From UBA5066 sp046331465 (GTDB taxonomy: Bacteria > Acidobacteriota > Thermoanaerobaculia > UBA5066): a stretch of DNA of 64,000 bases. A program made the position numbers and the translations under genes. The stretch lies in assembly GCA_046331465.1 (NCBI GenBank), contig JAXLQV010000001.1, forward strand, positions 992,001 through 1,056,000, given 5' to 3'. The notes beneath the pieces are model-generated. The model saw only the letters and a program-made list of their open reading frames with translations, ran no database searches and was not told the DNA's origin. Positions within the stretch are counted from its first letter, which is position 1. The number at the start of each line of letters is the position of its first letter. Shown one piece after another: positions 18,467 through 26,749 of this stretch.

Positions 18467-19894
18467 TCAGGCCGTCTCCGCTACCTCGATCCGTTTCGAC
18501 TTCGCCGCCCTCGCGAGGGCGGCGAAGTCGCGCTCGGTCTGCTCGGCATATGCGAACGCGAAGCGGGTGACGGCGTCGTCCAGGACCTCGCTCTTGCCGA
18601 CGTATCCCGCGAGGACCGCGGGGTCCCCCGACCGGGCGTGCGCCAGCGCCAGGGCCCAGCCGCAGATCCCGAGGTAGGCCGGGAAAGCCTTCACGTTCTT
18701 CGGGTCGAAGGCCACGCCGCCCTTCATGTCGCGGAGCTGGCGCATGTAGAAGTGGGCGCCGTCGACGGTCCTGCCCCAGCCCAGGAAAATGTCGGGCGCT
18801 CCCTGGATGAGCCGCTGCCCCACGACGACCCGCTCCCCCTGGGAGCCCCACGCCGCGGCCTTCGACCAGGGCGACAGGACCGAGGGCTGGGCCTCCTTGT
18901 ACTGGAGGAAGAGGGGGTCGTCCGGGTCGTTGCCCGTCAGCAGAACCACCCAGCAGCGGGTGCCGACGCTTCCGACCCCCACGATCTTGCGCGCCACGTC
19001 CGCGACCCGGTACCGGGAGAGGAGGGGCCGGCGCTCGGCGGGGAGCGAATCGCGGTAGAGCGCCAGGGCGTTTCCGACGACCTCGGCGACGGGACGGCCG
19101 TCCGGCAGGTGCGTCTCGCGCACGACGTCGGGAGGATGCTCCACGAGGCGAGGCCGGCCGTCCACGAGCGCCGTCATCCTGCCGAGGAGCTTCAGGTTCC
19201 CCTGTCGACGCGCCTTCGCCGTGATCTGCTCCGCGACCTTCCTCGCCTCCGGGGGCAGGGCGCGGAGGACGGCGTCCTCCTCGATACGCGAGTACCAGAC
19301 TGCGAGGTGGCCCATCCGGGCGTACTCGCGCATCCGGCCGCGATAGGTCGCGACCGCCGCGCGGGCTGCCTTCTCGCACAGGGCCTTGTCGCCTCCCATG
19401 AGCCGGACGGAGACGACGGCGCTCGCGGCGAGGCGCTTGAGGTCCCACTCCCAGGGCCCGGGCAGCGTCTCGTCGAAGTCGTTGACCCCGAAGTCGAGGC
19501 GCCGCTCGGCCGAGCCGAAGAAGCCGAAGTTGGCCAGGTGCGCGTCGCCGCAGGCCTGGACCGTCAGGCCGGTCGCGGGCGTGCGGGAGAGGTCGGCCGC
19601 CATCACGGCGGCGGCGCCCCGAAGGAAGGCGAAGGGGCTCGCGAGCATGCGCGCGTAGCGGAGGGGAACGAGGGAAGGCACGCGGCCCTCGGCCTGCTTC
19701 TCGAGGATCGCGACCGGGTCCTGTCGGCCGCGTCCTGGCGTGTATTCCGCGTGCCGTTCCCGGGGCAGCTTCGCCCGCAGGGCCTTGCCGGCGGCCATCC
19801 GCTCTTCGACGGAAGGCGCGGGCGACGTGAAGTAAGCCAGGGCCTCGGCGCCGCTCCCGACTCTCGCGGGACCGCCGGCCTTCTCTCTTCTCAT
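18467..19894 (-). CDS. DUF2252 protein with kinase-like motifs, copy 1
   Basis: 475 aa, cytoplasmic, of uncharacterised family DUF2252. The motifs look kinase-like: GDAHLAN at 116-122 matches the catalytic D-x(4)-N loop of APH-type kinases, and NDFDET at 138-143 matches a metal-binding DF-x motif, followed by WEWDLKRLA (D151). A glycine-rich loop GVGSVGT (306-312) and a strand with a single lysine (LQYKEA, K333) resemble the nucleotide-binding lobe but come after the catalytic loop, the reverse of normal kinase order. The same layout is in the paralogue at 35443 (GDAH at 115-118, K331). The start (ATG 19894) overlaps the upstream stop in ATGA. A maltokinase- or sugar-kinase-like role near GH63 enzymes is a guess from context. 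Confidence 0.82.
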   Translation of the reverse strand: MRREKAGGPARVGSGAEALAYFTSPAPSVEERMAAGKALRAKLPRERHAEYTPGRGRQDPVAILEKQAEGRVPSLVPLRYARMLASPFAFLRGAAAVMAADLSRTPATGLTVQACGDAHLANFGFFGSAERRLDFGVNDFDETLPGPWEWDLKRLAASAVVSVRLMGGDKALCEKAARAAVATYRGRMREYARMGHLAVWYSRIEEDAVLRALPPEARKVAEQITAKARRQGNLKLLGRMTALVDGRPRLVEHPPDVVRETHLPDGRPVAEVVGNALALYRDSLPAERRPLLSRYRVADVARKIVGVGSVGTRCWVVLLTGNDPDDPLFLQYKEAQPSVLSPWSKAAAWGSQGERVVVGQRLIQGAPDIFLGWGRTVDGAHFYMRQLRDMKGGVAFDPKNVKAFPAYLGICGWALALAHARSGDPAVLAGYVGKSEVLDDAVTRFAFAYAEQTERDFAALARAAKSKRIEVAETA

Positions 19895-20199
19895 GTCCTT
19901 CTCCCTCTTGAAACTTCCATGTCCGCGCGTGCTCGACGCGCCAGGGCAGAGAGAACAGGCGCTGGATCGCGGGGTCCCCGACGGAGCGACTTCAGGACCG
20001 CCGCCACGACGAGTATTCCGCCGAGGGCTACGGCCGTCGCGACGAAGGGGTGCTTCACGATCTGCTGCCGGAGGTCGAAGGTCGCCCGGACCCGGCTCCG
20101 GAGCTCGTCGACATCCCGCGAGAGATCGCCCCGCAGGTCGTCCAGCTGCTGCCGGTAGAGCTCGACCTCGTCGACAGGAGCCGCGGGGGGCCTCGTCAT
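19891..20199 (-). CDS. small membrane-anchored coiled-coil protein (DUF3618/YqjD-like)
   Basis: 102 aa. A charged N-terminal helix (VELYRQQLDDLRGDLSRDVDELRSRV) is followed by RQQIVKHPFVATAVALGG and one transmembrane helix (residues ~58-75), then a basic tail. This is the layout of DUF3618 and of YqjD/ElaB-type inner-membrane proteins. The ATG at 20199 overlaps the upstream stop (ATGA) and follows GAAGG; a longer start at 20220 is possible but would run further into the upstream gene. The gene also overlaps DUF2252 by 4 bp. In E. coli, yqjD and yqjE-like holin genes are also adjacent. Confidence 0.75.
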   Translation of the reverse strand: MTRPPAAPVDEVELYRQQLDDLRGDLSRDVDELRSRVRATFDLRQQIVKHPFVATAVALGGILVVAAVLKSLRRGPRDPAPVLSALARRARADMEVSRGRRT

Positions 20200-20600
20200 C
20201 GCAGGAGAGCCTTCAGCCATTCGAGATCGTCCTTCAGTGCCTCGAGGGTGTTCTTCATGAACGGCTTCTCCACGGGTGGGCCCCCCTTCTTCAGGACGGC
20301 CGCCCCGGCGATCAGGAAGACGGTCGAGACGAGCAGCGACGCGAGCCAGCCCCCGAGCCAGGTCGCCAGGGCGAGGATCAGGGCCACGACGAGGAGCTGC
20401 GCTCCGCAGATGACGAGGAAGAGACCGATGGCGACCGCCCGGAGGCGGCGGACGTGCGCCTCGACGTCCCGGGCGAGCTCGGCCCGGGCCATCCCGACCT
20501 GGGCCTCACAGAGCTCCGTCCCGTGCGCGGCAAGCCGCCGGAGGACGTCCCCCGGCGAAACGTCTCGTGCGGGAGCGGAGCTCGAAGGCGTTGCGGTCAT
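20196..20600 (-). CDS. holin-superfamily III / YqjE-like membrane protein
   Basis: 134 aa with an amphipathic N-terminal helix (LAAHGTELCEAQVGMARAELARDVEAHV) and two transmembrane helices (about residues 54-75 and 80-101), then a charged C-terminal helix. This matches the Phage_holin_3_6/YqjE pattern, a chromosomal family found with YqjD-like proteins; there are no phage genes nearby, so I do not read it as a prophage holin. It is coupled to the next gene by an ATGA overlap and lies 15 bp after DUF502. Confidence 0.78.
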   Translation of the reverse strand: MTATPSSSAPARDVSPGDVLRRLAAHGTELCEAQVGMARAELARDVEAHVRRLRAVAIGLFLVICGAQLLVVALILALATWLGGWLASLLVSTVFLIAGAAVLKKGGPPVEKPFMKNTLEALKDDLEWLKALLR

Positions 20601-20615
20601 GTCACGCGTCTCACG

Positions 20616-21236
20616 TCATGTCCTCGCGTCGGTGCTGCCGGAGGGCAGCTGGCCCCCCAGGATCGCGCCGGCCCCGAGCCCGAATCGTTTCAGGCACTTC
20701 AACGCGGCCGCGGGGGGAACGTCGATGGGCCGGACCCGGTCCGCCGTCAGGAAGTAGACGGCGCCCGTGTCGGGGCTGGGCACGTCGGGAACGAAGACGG
20801 CGGATCGGCCGTCCGCGAGACTCTCGACGAGGAAGGCCAGCTGCCACGCGTCATCCATGCGCGCGAGAACGACCGGATACACATGGCGCTCTTCCACGCG
20901 GAACCCGCTCTCGATCTGCGCCTTGACGTACTCGAAGCCAGGCAGCTGCGAGAGCACGGACGTCTCCAGCCAGGCGATGCTCTTCCGGGCGACGGAGGTC
21001 TGGGCGAACACCCCGCCGAGAAAACAGAACACGATCAGCAACAGAATGGCCAGGAGCGTGCTCGCCCCGGGGCCGAGGCCCGACCCCTGGGCCATGCGGG
21101 TGGTGAACGGGCGGAGCGCCGCGTCCGCCATCGGCAGCGCCTGCTCGAGGAGCATCGACACCAGGACGATGGGCAACAGGACGAGGACGGCACCCATCAG
21201 GGTCGTCCGCGCGAGCTGACCGAGGCTCTTCTTCAT
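20616..21236 (-). CDS. DUF502-family membrane protein
   Basis: 206 aa. Two transmembrane segments (about 8-30 and 59-83) enclose a periplasmic loop, and a soluble domain follows with GFEYVKAQIESGFRVEE, a strand PVVLARMDDAWQLAFLVE, and a PSPDTGAVYFLTADRV segment. The PxPxTG-type 'VPSPDTG' stretch is the DUF502 hallmark. Relatives (LIKE-COV/COV in plants) affect membranes; the bacterial role is unknown. The ATG has a GAGGAG site. It lies 54 bp downstream of cardiolipin synthase. Confidence 0.85.
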   Translation of the reverse strand: MKKSLGQLARTTLMGAVLVLLPIVLVSMLLEQALPMADAALRPFTTRMAQGSGLGPGASTLLAILLLIVFCFLGGVFAQTSVARKSIAWLETSVLSQLPGFEYVKAQIESGFRVEERHVYPVVLARMDDAWQLAFLVESLADGRSAVFVPDVPSPDTGAVYFLTADRVRPIDVPPAAALKCLKRFGLGAGAILGGQLPSGSTDART

Positions 21237-21290
21237 CGCGTCTCCTCAGGCTGGATCGTGGCGTGAACGGCGAGGCGCCCGACGCACCCG

Positions 21291-22703
21291 CTATTGGACC
21301 GGCCCCGTCAGTCGCGCGAGGCGGGCGGCGAACCGGAACCACCACGGCTTGTGGTCGTACTCGCCGGGCTCCATGACCCGCGACAGAGCGAAATCCGCCT
21401 CGAACATCCGCTCGACCCCGGCCGCGAAGGCCCGGTCCGTGATCATCGCGGTGATCTCGAAGTTCAGCCGGAAGGAACGGTTGTCGAAGTTGGCCGTGCC
21501 GACGGTGGCCGTGGACCCGTCGACGACCATGACCTTCTCGTGCAGGAACCCCGCCCCGTACCTGTAGAACCTCACGCCGGTGAGGCTCGCGTCGTCGACG
21601 TAGGTGGAAGCCGCCAGGCCCACCAGCGGGTTGTCGGGCTTGTCCGGGATGAGGATGCGCACGTCGACGCCGCGGAGCCCCGCGAGCTGAAGGGCGTCGG
21701 TCACGGGCTTGTCGGGGACGAAGTAGGGGGTCGCGATCCAGATCCGCTCGCTCGCCGAGTTGATGGCGTGGAGGTACATCAGGTTCGCGGTCTCGAGGGT
21801 GTCTGCCGGGCCCGACGGGACGAACAGCACGGGGACGTCTCCGGTTCTCGAAGGGACCGGGTCCCAGCGAAGCTCGAGCGGGCTTCCGGCCGCCCAGTGC
21901 CAGTCCTCGGCGAACGCGAGCTGGGCGCCGAGCGCGGCCGGGCCCTCGATCCGGACGTGGGTATCCCGCCAGGGCCCGATCTTCGGGTCGCGGGAGAGGT
22001 ACTCGTCGCCGACGTTCAGGCCGCCGACCCACGCGACCCAGCCGTCGACCACCACGATCTTGCGGTGGTTCCTGAAGTTGAGCTGGAACCGGTTGCGCGG
22101 GCCTTTCCGGGTGTGGAACTCGTGGACCTCGATCCCCGCGGCTCGGAGCCCGTCGAGGTAGGCGCGCGGGAGGTCGTGGCTGCCGATCTCGTCGTAGAGG
22201 AACCGGACCCGGACTCCGGCCTTCGCGCGCTCGACCAGGTGGGCCGCGAGCTCACGGCCGATCGCGTCGTCGTGGACGATGTAGTACTCGACGAGGACGT
22301 ACTCCCTCGCGGAGTCGATTCCCTCGAAGAGGCTCCTGAAGGTGGCGTCCCCGTTCACGAGGAGCTCCGCGGCGTTCCCGCGGAGGAACGGGAGCCCGGC
22401 CAGGCGCTCGGCGGCCCGGGCGGCGGGGTCGACTTCCGCAGCCGGCACCCGGAACGGGACGGCCGCCGCCAGCGCCGCCTGCGTGACGCCGGCGACCTCC
22501 TCCACGTTCTCCCGCCGCGCGCTCACGTAGCCCTGGAAGCGGCTCCGTCCCAGGACCCAGTAGGCCGGCACGGCCACGTACGGGAAGGTGATCAGGGAGA
22601 CCGCCCAGGCGATGGCTCCCTGCTCGGTGCGCGTCTTCATGATCGCGTGAACGGAGGAGAGGACCCCGAGCAGATGAAACACGACGACGGCGAGCGTGAA
22701 CAT
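21291..22703 (-). CDS. cls: cardiolipin synthase
   Basis: 470 aa. Condenses two phosphatidylglycerol molecules (or uses PE in some types) to make cardiolipin at the inner membrane. Two N-terminal transmembrane helices (the PLD_N region, about 1-20 and 32-50) precede two phospholipase-D modules with the HKD motifs HRKIVVVDG (about residue 209) and HEKVMVVDGS (about 388); the N-x-D / GTANFDNRS element follows the second. The order and length are typical of ClsA. The ATG lies after AAGGGAGGAG. It may be the first gene of the leftward unit running through DUF502, holin-like, DUF2252 and DUF202. Confidence 0.93.
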   Translation of the reverse strand: MFTLAVVVFHLLGVLSSVHAIMKTRTEQGAIAWAVSLITFPYVAVPAYWVLGRSRFQGYVSARRENVEEVAGVTQAALAAAVPFRVPAAEVDPAARAAERLAGLPFLRGNAAELLVNGDATFRSLFEGIDSAREYVLVEYYIVHDDAIGRELAAHLVERAKAGVRVRFLYDEIGSHDLPRAYLDGLRAAGIEVHEFHTRKGPRNRFQLNFRNHRKIVVVDGWVAWVGGLNVGDEYLSRDPKIGPWRDTHVRIEGPAALGAQLAFAEDWHWAAGSPLELRWDPVPSRTGDVPVLFVPSGPADTLETANLMYLHAINSASERIWIATPYFVPDKPVTDALQLAGLRGVDVRILIPDKPDNPLVGLAASTYVDDASLTGVRFYRYGAGFLHEKVMVVDGSTATVGTANFDNRSFRLNFEITAMITDRAFAAGVERMFEADFALSRVMEPGEYDHKPWWFRFAARLARLTGPVQ

Positions 22704-22776
22704 GCCTCATCTCCTCCCTTGCGCGCGCTTCCGGCCCGGCGCGGCGGGCGCCGGGCCGTCGCCTTTCCGCGAGGAA

Positions 22777-23637
22777 CTAGAACCCCACGACCAGCCCGAG
22801 CCGCGGGCCGGCGTACGAGTACACGGCCTTGACCGTGTTGTCGCCGGTCTTGTACTTCTTGAGCGCGAACTTCGTGAGGTCCGCTCCGCCGACGAGACCG
22901 AAGCTCCTCGTCGGGTACCACCCGAACGAGAGCCCGCCCTCGACGACGCTGCCGCCGAGATCGGTCGAGGTGAAGCCGATCGCCCGGACGTAGAAGTCCA
23001 TCGTCCAGCTCTTCGAGAGGGCCCCCTTGACCCCGAGGCCGAGGAGCGGTGCCGGGACTCCGACGCTGATGCCGTTGAAGTCGGTCTTCCTCGTGACCGT
23101 CCCGTCCGGGTCCGTCAGGAACGCCTCGCCGTCGAGCCCCATCTCGAAGTGCTCGTAAGCGACCGAGAGGCCCCCCCAGACCTTGATGTTCTCCGCCCGG
23201 AGGATGTCGCAGTGCCAGCCGACGTACGCGTAGGTGTTGTCGAACCTGCCGTCGATGGTGAGGCCCGCCTTGTAGGTGTAGCCGTTCCAGACGACGTCTC
23301 CCTCGAGAGCGCGCGCGCCCGAGCGGTCCAGGGCCGAGTAGCCGAAGTCGATGTAGTTGCGCTTCGAGAGCTGCCAGCGGCCGTCGGCCCGGAAGTCCCA
23401 CTGCGTCGTCGGGACACCGAAGAGCGCCTCCATGTCGACGGTGGTCCCGACCGCGAGGACTCCGCCGCGGCTGACGTTCAGCTGGGCCTGCGTGTCGAAC
23501 GAGTTCCAGACTCCGGCGAGCTGGATCACGACCGGCTTGTCGACGGCCTCGGGAAAGTCGGAGCCTTCGGCCGGGAACGCGAGCGCCCCCGTCACGAGGG
23601 CCGCGAGGGTGACGAGAAATGCTAAGGACTTCCGCAT
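22777..23637 (-). CDS. outer-membrane beta-barrel protein of unknown function
   Basis: 286 aa with a signal peptide (SLAFLVTLAALVTGALAFPAEG) and about twelve alternating strands (for example NYIDFGYSALDRSGARAL, YAYVGWHCDIL, PAPLLGLGVKG), ending in RLGLVVGF with a terminal Phe. This is an OMP-type barrel; no substrate can be inferred. I chose ATG 23637, preceded by GAGG; a GTG at 23643 with AAGG upstream is also possible and would add two residues. It follows HdeD and precedes cls on the same strand. Confidence 0.75.
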   Translation of the reverse strand: MRKSLAFLVTLAALVTGALAFPAEGSDFPEAVDKPVVIQLAGVWNSFDTQAQLNVSRGGVLAVGTTVDMEALFGVPTTQWDFRADGRWQLSKRNYIDFGYSALDRSGARALEGDVVWNGYTYKAGLTIDGRFDNTYAYVGWHCDILRAENIKVWGGLSVAYEHFEMGLDGEAFLTDPDGTVTRKTDFNGISVGVPAPLLGLGVKGALSKSWTMDFYVRAIGFTSTDLGGSVVEGGLSFGWYPTRSFGLVGGADLTKFALKKYKTGDNTVKAVYSYAGPRLGLVVGF

Positions 23638-23742
23638 GTTCACCTCAGACCTTCTCGTTCGTCGTGAGCGATCCCCGGATCGCGGGCGGCGCCGCCCGTT
23701 GGCGCGCGCGGCCCGCGATCCGGGATCCCGGGACGATCAGGG

Positions 23743-24333
23743 TCAGTGGGCTTCCTTCATCTCCCCGACGGCGCCCGCGGCCTTCTTGGCCGACAGGCCC
23801 ATCGAGATCATGGACCAGCCGCTGAAGAACAGGTTGATGCCGACGAGCGTTCCGATGGCCCACAGCCCGGAGAGCGGCCACTCCCAGAGCAGCAGGAGCC
23901 CCAGGAGCAGGCCCATGACGGCGCTGAAGAGCATCCAGCCCCACCCCTGCGCGGGCTTCACCTGGAACGCGAGGAGGGCGCCGGAGATGCCGTCGATCAG
24001 CAGGTAGCCGCCGAGCAGCAGGGTCAGGCTCGCCAGGCCGGTGTTCGGCCGCGCCACGAGGATGACGCCCGCCACGAACGTGAGGATGCCTCCCAGCACC
24101 GCGAGCGCGCCCTGGCCGAACGACCCGGCCTTGAAGACGCCGACGGTCCTGGCGACGCCGGCGATCGTCATCACGATCCCGATGAAGACCGTGACGGCGA
24201 GGCCGCTGGCCCAGGGGTATCCCATGGACAGAAGCCCGGCGACGAGCGTCACGGCGCCCAGCGCCACGAGCCAACTGGCGTTGCTCTTGACCTGCTGGGT
24301 CCAGTCGCCGATCGCCGCTTTGATGTTCTCCAC
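23743..24333 (-). CDS. HdeD-family (DUF308) membrane protein
   Basis: 196 aa with six hydrophobic segments arranged as three repeated helix pairs, beginning NASWLVALGAVTLVAGLLS. The repeated pattern 'G...L.aGv......P..gl..l.lllg.yll..G' is characteristic of HdeD/DUF308, which in E. coli contributes to acid resistance at high cell density. The GTG start has AGGAGG seven bases upstream. The product ends in a short charged tail. Its neighbour DUF1269 and the phospholipid genes make an envelope-stress role plausible, but this is inferred. Confidence 0.87.
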   Translation of the reverse strand: MENIKAAIGDWTQQVKSNASWLVALGAVTLVAGLLSMGYPWASGLAVTVFIGIVMTIAGVARTVGVFKAGSFGQGALAVLGGILTFVAGVILVARPNTGLASLTLLLGGYLLIDGISGALLAFQVKPAQGWGWMLFSAVMGLLLGLLLLWEWPLSGLWAIGTLVGINLFFSGWSMISMGLSAKKAAGAVGEMKEAH

Positions 24334-24380
24334 TTTCAGTCCTCCTTCTTCCTATCCCCTTCGGAGCCGGGCTGGCGGAT

Positions 24381-24890
24381 CTACGCGGGGACCTGCAGCT
24401 TCAGGGCCTTCCTCAGGGCCTTGACGTCCTTGTCGTTGAGGTTGGTCTCGATGACCTTCCCGCCGAAGGGCAGGACCGCCGAGGTGAAGTCGGCGAGCGC
24501 GGGCGCCTCGCCCACCAGGACCAGCGCCGAGGTGTCCTTGGCGAGAGAGGCGGCGAAGTCGTCCAGCCGCGGGTCGTCGAAGGCGAGGTCGTCGGCGACG
24601 CCGATCAGGGCGCCCATCGAGCCGCCCATCGCGGCGCCGGCGAGCGCGCCGCCCGGGCCCAGGAGCAGCCCGAGCACGCCGCCGGTGAAAGCGCCGAAAC
24701 CGGCTCCGGCGCCGATCGCCGTGTCGTCCTGCGCCCAGGTGCTGTGGATCCGGATGACGCCGAGCTTGCTCCGGGACACCACGGCTGCGTCATCGATCCA
24801 CGGGTAGATCGGCGTGTGGTCCTCGAGCGTCTCGAGGGCCCTGCCGGCCGTCTTCTTTCCGTCGAACACGAACGCCTTGAATCCGTACAT
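24381..24890 (-). CDS. DUF1269-family protein, copy A
   Basis: 169 aa. The N-terminal part begins MYGFKAFVFDGKKTAG; the centre is a glycine zipper (GAGAGFGAFTGGVLGLLLGPG, then GAAMGGSMGAL) likely to pack in or against a membrane, and the C-terminal part is an alpha/beta domain (SALVLVGEAPALADF, KVIETNLNDKDVKALRKAL). This is DUF1269, whose function is unknown. A near-identical copy lies at 27437-27946, differing at about 13 of 169 positions by my eye alignment. AAGGAG precedes the ATG. The 170 bp upstream are also conserved with the second copy. Confidence 0.87.
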   Translation of the reverse strand: MYGFKAFVFDGKKTAGRALETLEDHTPIYPWIDDAAVVSRSKLGVIRIHSTWAQDDTAIGAGAGFGAFTGGVLGLLLGPGGALAGAAMGGSMGALIGVADDLAFDDPRLDDFAASLAKDTSALVLVGEAPALADFTSAVLPFGGKVIETNLNDKDVKALRKALKLQVPA

Positions 24891-25060
24891 GACCGCTCCT
24901 TTCGGGAACTGCTTTGAGTCTCCCTCGTGAGCTGAGGGGGACGCGGGTTACGTTGTGGCCGTCGGCGCGGGGCCGACCCACGCGGCGAGGTGGTTTCGTC
25001 ATCCGTTGGACGTGGCCGCGCGAGGCCGGGGGCCGCGCGCGGCCGGTCGTCCGTGAAACG
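24381..25060 (-). repeat. duplicated segment, unit A (DUF1269 plus upstream region)
   Basis: This segment aligns with 27437-28117: the DUF1269 gene and the roughly 170 bp between it and the sulfatase stop are both conserved. The intergenic part has small indels and many shared blocks (for example GACCGCTCCTTTC, GTTGGACGTGGCCGCGCGAG). A GC-rich inverted repeat in the intergenic part (about 25018-25045) may terminate the sulfatase transcript. Confidence 0.8.
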
Positions 25061-26683
25061 TCAGTTGCTGCCGCCGTGCGGCTTGCTCACCGCTTCCATC
25101 ACGCGGTCGAGGCTGAAGCTGCCGGGCTTCATGCGCGGGGGGAAGTCCCGGAAGCTCTGGAGCCAGTTCGCAACGTAGGCGCTGGCCGGCGCCAGCGCGT
25201 ACATGCGGTGCGACGACCAGTCGATGTAGCCGGCGGACTGATCCGCGGCGCGCTCGAGAGGGTCCATGCGCAGGTTCGTGAGCATGGGCCAGCGCAGCTC
25301 CTCGAACGGGCTCTCCCAGACCTTGAAGCCCACGGAGTTCTGCCGCAGGAAGGAGAGCTTCCAGTTGTCGTAGCGAATCGCGGCGACGCTGCCGCCGTCC
25401 GTCCAGTAGATGAACTCGTGACGCGGAGATTCCTTCACTTCACCCTTGAAGAACGGCAGGAGGTTGTAGCCGTCGAGGTGGACCTTGTACGTCATCTCGC
25501 CGATCTTCCGGCCCTTGAGAAGGTCTTCCTTGACGGTGGTGTCGCCCGCGGCCGCGAGGACCGTCGGCATGATGTCTTCGTGCGCACCGATGTCGTTGAT
25601 GATGGTGCCGGGCTTGATGACGCCGGGCCACCGGATCATCGCCGGGACGCGGAAACCGCCTTCCCACTGCGTGTTCTTCTCGCCTCGGAAGATCGTGGTG
25701 CCGCCATCGGGCCAGTTGAAGAACTCCGCGCCGTTGTCGGTGGAATACATGACGATCGTGTTCTCGTCGAGGCCGAGCCTCTTCAGCTCGGCGAGCATCA
25801 GGCCTACGTCGGCGTCGTGCTCGGACATCCCATCTGCCGTGATCCCCAGGCCGGTCTTCCCATCCCACTTCTTGCTGAGGTGGGTGAAATCGTGCATGCG
25901 GGAGGTGTTGTACCAAATGAAGAACGGCTTGCCGTCCTTCGCCGCCTTGTCCATGAACTTGATCGCCGCGGTGGTGACCTCGTCGTCGATCGTCTCCATG
26001 CGCTTGACCGTGAGCGCGCCCGTGTCCTCGCACTTCTGCTTGCCGACCCTGCCGAAGCGCTTGTCCTCGGTGGGATCGTCCACGTCCGTCGCCCAGCAGT
26101 GCATGACGCCGCGGGGGCCGAACTTCTCCTTGAAGGCCGGGTTCTTCGGGTAGTCGACGTTCTCCGGCTCCTCCTCCGCGTTCAGGTGGTAGAGGTTGCC
26201 GAGCCATTCGTCGAACCCGTGGACCGTGGGGAGCATCTCGTTCCGGTCGCCGAGGTGGTTCTTGCCGAACTGCCCGGTCACGTAGCCGAGAGGCTTGAGG
26301 AGCTCGGCGATTGTCGGGTCGGCCTTCGTCAGGCCTTCCTTGGCGCCGGGGAGGCCGACCTTGGTCAGGCCGGTGCGGATCGGCGACTGCCCGGTGATGA
26401 ACGCCGCGCGGCCGGCGGTGCAGCTCTGCTGGCCGTACCAGTCCGTGAAGAGCGCGCCGTCCTTCGCGATGCTGTCGATGTTCGGCGTCCTGTAGCCCAT
26501 CATGCCCAGGTTGTAGGCGCTGATGTTGAACTGGCCGATGTCGTCCCCCCAGAGGATGAGGATGTTCGGCTTCTTCGCTTCCGACTTCGGAGCCGCCTTC
26601 GCCCCCTGAGCAGGGGCGGGACCCGCCACCGCGAGAAGGCCCAGGGTCAGCCCGAGGGCGGCGATCGTTCGTCCCGGATTCAT
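25061..26683 (-). CDS. exported arylsulfatase, short type, copy A
   Basis: 540 aa with a signal peptide (GLTLGLLAVAGPAPAQG). The sulfatase domain starts KKPNILILWGDDIG (metal-binding Asp pair); the modified cysteine lies in SCTAGRAAFITGQSPIR, a C-x-A-x-R form of the formylglycine motif, and YSTDNGAEFFNWPDGG carries the second metal site. MHDFTHL replaces the usual 'H-x-P-H' loop. It acts in the periplasm or outside on an unknown sulfate ester. The start at 26683 has a GGGAGG site; the in-frame ATG at 26710 lacks one. The gene pairs with DUF1269 copy A and shares almost identical DNA with sulfatase copy B only in the signal-peptide region. Confidence 0.9.
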   Translation of the reverse strand: MNPGRTIAALGLTLGLLAVAGPAPAQGAKAAPKSEAKKPNILILWGDDIGQFNISAYNLGMMGYRTPNIDSIAKDGALFTDWYGQQSCTAGRAAFITGQSPIRTGLTKVGLPGAKEGLTKADPTIAELLKPLGYVTGQFGKNHLGDRNEMLPTVHGFDEWLGNLYHLNAEEEPENVDYPKNPAFKEKFGPRGVMHCWATDVDDPTEDKRFGRVGKQKCEDTGALTVKRMETIDDEVTTAAIKFMDKAAKDGKPFFIWYNTSRMHDFTHLSKKWDGKTGLGITADGMSEHDADVGLMLAELKRLGLDENTIVMYSTDNGAEFFNWPDGGTTIFRGEKNTQWEGGFRVPAMIRWPGVIKPGTIINDIGAHEDIMPTVLAAAGDTTVKEDLLKGRKIGEMTYKVHLDGYNLLPFFKGEVKESPRHEFIYWTDGGSVAAIRYDNWKLSFLRQNSVGFKVWESPFEELRWPMLTNLRMDPLERAADQSAGYIDWSSHRMYALAPASAYVANWLQSFRDFPPRMKPGSFSLDRVMEAVSKPHGGSN

Positions 26684-26749
26684 GTCGGTCTCCCTCCCTT
26701 TTCGGTTCACGTTCTTCCTGTTCCGGTACCTCGGCGCCCGCGCCCGACC

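Noticed and set aside
20196..20600. Holin-like gene as sign of a prophage.
   Set aside because: The family includes chromosomal YqjE-like proteins that pair with YqjD-like genes, exactly as here, and no phage gene is near.
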